A stretch of 8,065 nucleotides of DNA, taken from NCBI GenBank assembly GCA_023249835.1, contig JAHFBY010000059.1, forward strand, positions 1-8,065, in the 5' to 3' direction. The position numbers and the translations under genes were made by a program. Numbering within the stretch: the first letter of the stretch is position 1; the number at the start of each line of letters is the position of its first letter. Below are positions 5,740 through 8,065 of this stretch, in pieces. A model generated the notes under the pieces. It was not told the origin of the DNA. It did not search any database and saw only the letters and a program-made list of their open reading frames with translations. This DNA comes from Elusimicrobiota bacterium. Lineage in GTDB: Bacteria > Elusimicrobiota > Elusimicrobia > 2-02-FULL-39-32.

Positions 5740-6460
5740 AGTTTTTGTGTGTTCGGACGCGCAAGTTGCAGCGGAATCTGCCGCCCAGTTTTTCTTTGCT
5801 TTAGGGCTAGAAATGATAAAACAAAACGGGCGCTATAACGTGGCCTTGGCCGGCGGCGCTAGTCCCCGCCGATTTCATGAACAATTAGCCGCGTTTTTGC
5901 TGCCCCCTGGTTGGCGCTGGGACTGCGTGCATATATTTTTTAGCGATGAACGCTCGGTTGCTCCAGCTTCTTTAGAGAGCAATTATCATTCGGCCTATAA
6001 GTCTTTCATTGCTAAGATTAAAATACCACCAGCCAATGTTCATCGCTTGCAAGGGGAGCATCCTGACCTTGACCAGGCCGCCCAAGATTATGAAAAAACT
6101 CTCCGTGCCCACTTTACTTTGAGCAAACACGAGATCCCATGTTTAGACCTGGTTTGCCTTGGCCTTGGGATCGATGGGCATACTGCATCGCTTTTCCCCG
6201 GCAGCGCGGCGTTAGCTGAAAAGCAGCGGTGGGTTGTGAAAAATTATGCGCAAAAAACTCGTTCTTGGCGGTTAACTTTTACTTTGCCTCTAATTAAGCG
6301 CTCAAAAAATGTGCTATTCTTGGTAACGGGCAAAGAAAAGTCGGAGGTTCTAGATCTGGTTTTAAACGCAAAAGATTCTAGCCTGCCCGCAACGCAGGTG
6401 GCGTTAGCGTCTAGGAAGCTTGTATGGTTTGTTGATAAAGCAAGTTTGGGAGCAGGCTAA
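5732..6460 (+). CDS. pgl: 6-phosphogluconolactonase
   Basis: A 242-residue protein of the usual length for the DevB/NagB-like 6-phosphogluconolactonases, which hydrolyse 6-phosphoglucono-lactone in the oxidative pentose phosphate pathway. Motifs: ALAGGASPR (38-46, phosphate loop), FFSDERSVAPASLESNY (69-85), GIDGHTASLFPG (146-157, holding the catalytic Asp-His pair) and LPLIKRSKNVLFLVTGKEKS (185-204). The enzyme is cytoplasmic. ATG at 5732 is chosen because MSEVFVCSD fits the family N-terminus; an in-frame ATG at 5645 would add 29 residues that overlap the glycosyltransferase relic and have no family match. There is no Shine-Dalgarno site, so translation probably depends on ribosomes arriving through the upstream overlapping ORF. 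The zwf and gnd partners are not in the window. Confidence 0.93.
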   Translation: MSEVFVCSDAQVAAESAAQFFFALGLEMIKQNGRYNVALAGGASPRRFHEQLAAFLLPPGWRWDCVHIFFSDERSVAPASLESNYHSAYKSFIAKIKIPPANVHRLQGEHPDLDQAAQDYEKTLRAHFTLSKHEIPCLDLVCLGLGIDGHTASLFPGSAALAEKQRWVVKNYAQKTRSWRLTFTLPLIKRSKNVLFLVTGKEKSEVLDLVLNAKDSSLPATQVALASRKLVWFVDKASLGAG

Positions 6461-7530
6461 AGCATAACGTCGTTGCGCAATCGGTCTCTCCCGTCTCCAA
6501 CCAAATCCTCAAATTTAAGCGCGATTTGATATCGATTTTTACTTTTTTCAAGTCTGCGCGTTATGCGCCCTAGAAACTGTACAGAACTGTTCTTATCTAA
6601 TATTATCCGGCCCATTAAATTGTCGCCTACCTCATAAGGGGTAGGGGCAGAAAAAATAATCCCGCCTTCGCAATAGTTTTCACAGTAGACTATATCCGGT
6701 TTTTTGTCGGTAAAGTTTAGGATTTCAACCTGCAAGAACCGATCGTTGCGCGGGACATCGCGCCGCTCAAAGGGATAAAGACAAATTCGGTTTTTGCCTT
6801 GAGCTTTGGCGAAGTAAAGAGCGCGATCAGAAAAACTAATTAACTCATCAAAGTTCTTGGCGTCATTGGGGTAGGTGGCAATGCCGCCCGAAATTGTAAC
6901 TTTTTCTTTTAGAAATTTAGAGGCAATATTTTTGCGGATGCGTTCCATTAATTTATAAGCGCCGGATTTGGGGGTGTCCGGCAACAATATAGCGAATTCG
7001 TCCCCTCCGTATCTGCAGGGGACGTCGGTTTCTCGACATTCTTGAACGATGCATTCCGCCGCTAATTTAAGCGCGCGATCACCAGCCAGATGCCCTTGAG
7101 TGTCGTTTAAGCCTTTTAAATTATCAATATCAAAAATGGTCAAGGAAAAGGGAACGCTGCTGCGCGCAGCTCTTTGCAGTTCGGTTTCAATTTTAGTTTT
7201 TAAATAACGGCGGTTATAAAGTGAAGTTAACGCGTCGTGATTGGACAAAAAGGAAAGGTTGTTTAATTTAAACTCCATTTGCGCAACGCATTCCGCGCAA
7301 AATTTTTTGCCGCGAAAGAGAAAAAAAGCCAAGGTGATATGAGCCAATAAAAATATAATTAAGCCCGCAATTAAATGAGGGACTTGGGTTAGGCCCCGCC
7401 ACACAAAACTAAAAGCGGCATTGTCCAAAGAGAGAAAAATCCAGGCAAATAAGAGTATCGGAGACAACGCGCTGCCTAATCCCAAGTAGAGCAGGTTTCT
7501 GTTTTTAAAAGATCCAATTAGGTTTGTCAT
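6457..7530 (-). CDS. Membrane diguanylate cyclase with GGDEF and C-terminal PilZ-like domain
   Basis: A 357-residue protein that should make cyclic di-GMP from two GTP. Two hydrophobic segments (about 12-34 and 50-73) anchor it in the inner membrane with a short loop between them. A CxxC (C78, C81) follows on the cytoplasmic side. The GGDEF domain (about 95-252) has D134 of DIDNLKGLND for metal, and an intact active loop GGDEF at 175-179. An RxxD product-inhibition I-site (R166-D169) is exactly five residues upstream. The C-terminal part (about 256-345) looks like a PilZ c-di-GMP receptor: RxxxR (R257, R261) and NxCxxG (N285, C287, G290), where the canonical motif has serine. The ATG at 7530 has GGAGGA about 12 nt upstream. 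The gene overlaps the DUF488 gene by 26 nt at its start and the pgl stop by 4 nt at its end. Confidence 0.92.
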   Translation of the reverse strand: MTNLIGSFKNRNLLYLGLGSALSPILLFAWIFLSLDNAAFSFVWRGLTQVPHLIAGLIIFLLAHITLAFFLFRGKKFCAECVAQMEFKLNNLSFLSNHDALTSLYNRRYLKTKIETELQRAARSSVPFSLTIFDIDNLKGLNDTQGHLAGDRALKLAAECIVQECRETDVPCRYGGDEFAILLPDTPKSGAYKLMERIRKNIASKFLKEKVTISGGIATYPNDAKNFDELISFSDRALYFAKAQGKNRICLYPFERRDVPRNDRFLQVEILNFTDKKPDIVYCENYCEGGIIFSAPTPYEVGDNLMGRIILDKNSSVQFLGRITRRLEKSKNRYQIALKFEDLVGDGRDRLRNDVML

Positions 7531-7951
7531 GGCTGTTTGTTCTCCTCCAGAGCCAGGGTTGGTTCCAAGGCGCCTGGATTAACCGATAGTCTTCTCTTCG
7601 TTGAATTTCCTTTAATTTTTCCGCCACAATTTTTTCCGGACAATGTTTTGAATCGCTACTGTCGTGCAATAAAATTAGGTTCAAGCGGCGCGCAAGCAAG
7701 GCCAACGGCTTAAGCATTTCCTGCTGCATTGGACAATCCAACTCTTCGCCATAGAGCTGTTTAAATGCGCGCCATGAAGTTTTTCCTTTTAACCATTTTT
7801 GACGGAGCGCCGGGCTAGGCGCTAATTCCGGGACCCAGGCGTCATAGCGTTTTTTGCCCTGGCTTTGATCCAATCGATTTTCTGACAGCCACAATCGATA
7901 ACCTTGGGTAGTGCCGTTAAATTTGCAAACGCGCATCGGTCTAGTGTTCAC
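7505..7951 (-). CDS. DUF488-family protein, diverged
   Basis: A 148-residue protein recognised as DUF488 by YDAWVPELAPSPALRQKW (36-53), followed by WRAFKQLYGEEL (60-71) and LLARRLNLILLHDSSDSKHC (85-104). In relatives these read LDxWxxxLAPSxxLRxWF, FxxxYxxEL and a strand-turn leading to an HNxA motif. The otherwise conserved DRLWPRG block near the N-terminus is degraded here (YRLWLSENRLDQ), and the last 30 residues, rich in Trp and Pro, are an extension I do not recognise. The function of DUF488 is not firmly known. The GTG at 7951 lies 6 nt after a TATAAT box, which suits a leaderless transcript; ATG at 7936 (143 residues) fits the family N-terminus equally well. No Shine-Dalgarno site precedes either. 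It overlaps the downstream cyclase by 26 nt, so the two form one operon. Confidence 0.75.
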   Translation of the reverse strand: MNTRPMRVCKFNGTTQGYRLWLSENRLDQSQGKKRYDAWVPELAPSPALRQKWLKGKTSWRAFKQLYGEELDCPMQQEMLKPLALLARRLNLILLHDSSDSKHCPEKIVAEKLKEIQRREDYRLIQAPWNQPWLWRRTNSHDKPNWIF

Positions 7952-7957
7952 AGGTTA

Positions 7958-7963
7958 ATTATA
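7958..7963 (-). promoter_or_regulatory. -10 box TATAAT upstream of the DUF488/cyclase operon
   Basis: A perfect TATAAT on the minus strand ends 6 nt before the GTG at 7951, so transcription should begin at or next to the start codon. No convincing -35 hexamer is present at the right spacing (17 bp upstream reads TAGTGT). This may mean activator dependence. Confidence 0.5.
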
Positions 7964-8016
7964 ACGGCCAAGCGGAAATAACACTATGATTTAGGTCATA
8001 AACAAAATATCCACAC

Positions 8017-8045
8017 TTGACCGCTGTACATCGCTTAGGTAAACT
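8017..8045 (+). promoter_or_regulatory. Promoter of the gene starting at about 8055
   Basis: TTGACC (8017-8022) and TAAACT (8040-8045) are separated by exactly 17 bp. Transcription would begin near 8052, within about 3 nt of the ATG at 8055, and no Shine-Dalgarno site fits in between. The promoter is divergent from the DUF488/cyclase operon, the two -10 boxes lying 76 bp apart. Confidence 0.55.
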
Positions 8046-8054
8046 AAAACAACC

Positions 8055-8065
8055 ATGAGCCAACC
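8055..8065 (+). CDS. Possible start of a further gene (partial)
   Basis: An ATG followed by AGC CAA (Met-Ser-Gln) runs off the window end. It is supported only by the promoter-like pair just upstream and by the absence of any other gene there. Nothing can be said about the product. Confidence 0.35.

Noticed and set aside
5645..6460. Longer pgl starting at ATG 5645 (271 residues)
   Set aside because: The extra 29 residues overlap the glycosyltransferase relic in another frame and do not resemble the family N-terminus, which begins at 5732.
7989..8000. ATGA...TCAT-like symmetry (about 7986-7999) as an FNR/Crp-type site in the divergent promoter region
   Set aside because: Only 4-5 paired bases and no match to TTGAT-N4-ATCAA or TGTGA-N6-TCACA.

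Overview
The window is an ordinary bacterial chromosome segment with mixed base composition and tightly packed genes, several of them overlapping by 4 to 26 nt. Some genes have Shine-Dalgarno sites (AGGAGG, GGGAG, GAGGTG, GGAGGA), while others start at TTG or GTG with no visible site. A membrane diguanylate cyclase, the TrmH/YyaL/Pgl gene set and two toxin-antitoxin modules fit a free-living bacterium, but nothing here fixes the phylum. Gene content and codon use resemble metagenome-derived or environmental lineages; that is impression only.

Layout. (1) Positions 1-2480, plus strand: the last codons of a SpoU/TrmH-type RNA 2'-O-methyltransferase, a YyaL/SPATA20-type thioredoxin-domain protein whose TTG start overlaps the previous stop, and a tandem CDGSH iron-sulfur protein. 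(2) Positions 2511-4058, minus strand: a mazEF toxin-antitoxin pair followed after 4 nt by an aldo/keto reductase. (3) Positions 4059-4216: a divergent control region with one strong sigma70-like promoter for each toxin-antitoxin module, each overlapped by an inverted repeat that probably serves as an operator. (4) Positions 4217-4881, plus strand: a DUF6364-like antitoxin and a PIN (VapC-like) toxin joined by a GTGA overlap. (5) Positions 4983-6460, plus strand: a TIGR04282/DUF2064 nucleotidyl/glycosyl transferase, the relic of its usual partner (a TIGR04283 family-2 glycosyltransferase), and 6-phosphogluconolactonase. (6) Positions 6457-7951, minus strand: a DUF488 protein overlapping a GGDEF-PilZ membrane diguanylate cyclase. 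(7) Positions 7952-8065: a divergent promoter region whose -10 boxes lie so close to the start codons that both transcripts may be leaderless; a new plus-strand gene may begin at 8055.

The most notable points are the two different toxin-antitoxin systems set back to back around a shared, operator-rich control region; the reductase that appears to be driven by the autoregulated mazEF promoter; and the previously unlisted glycosyltransferase relic at 5623-5739, which has shrunk to 38 codons but still links its two neighbours by overlapping start and stop codons. I see no CRISPR array, RNA gene, insertion sequence or phage gene, and no convincing new multi-gene system.
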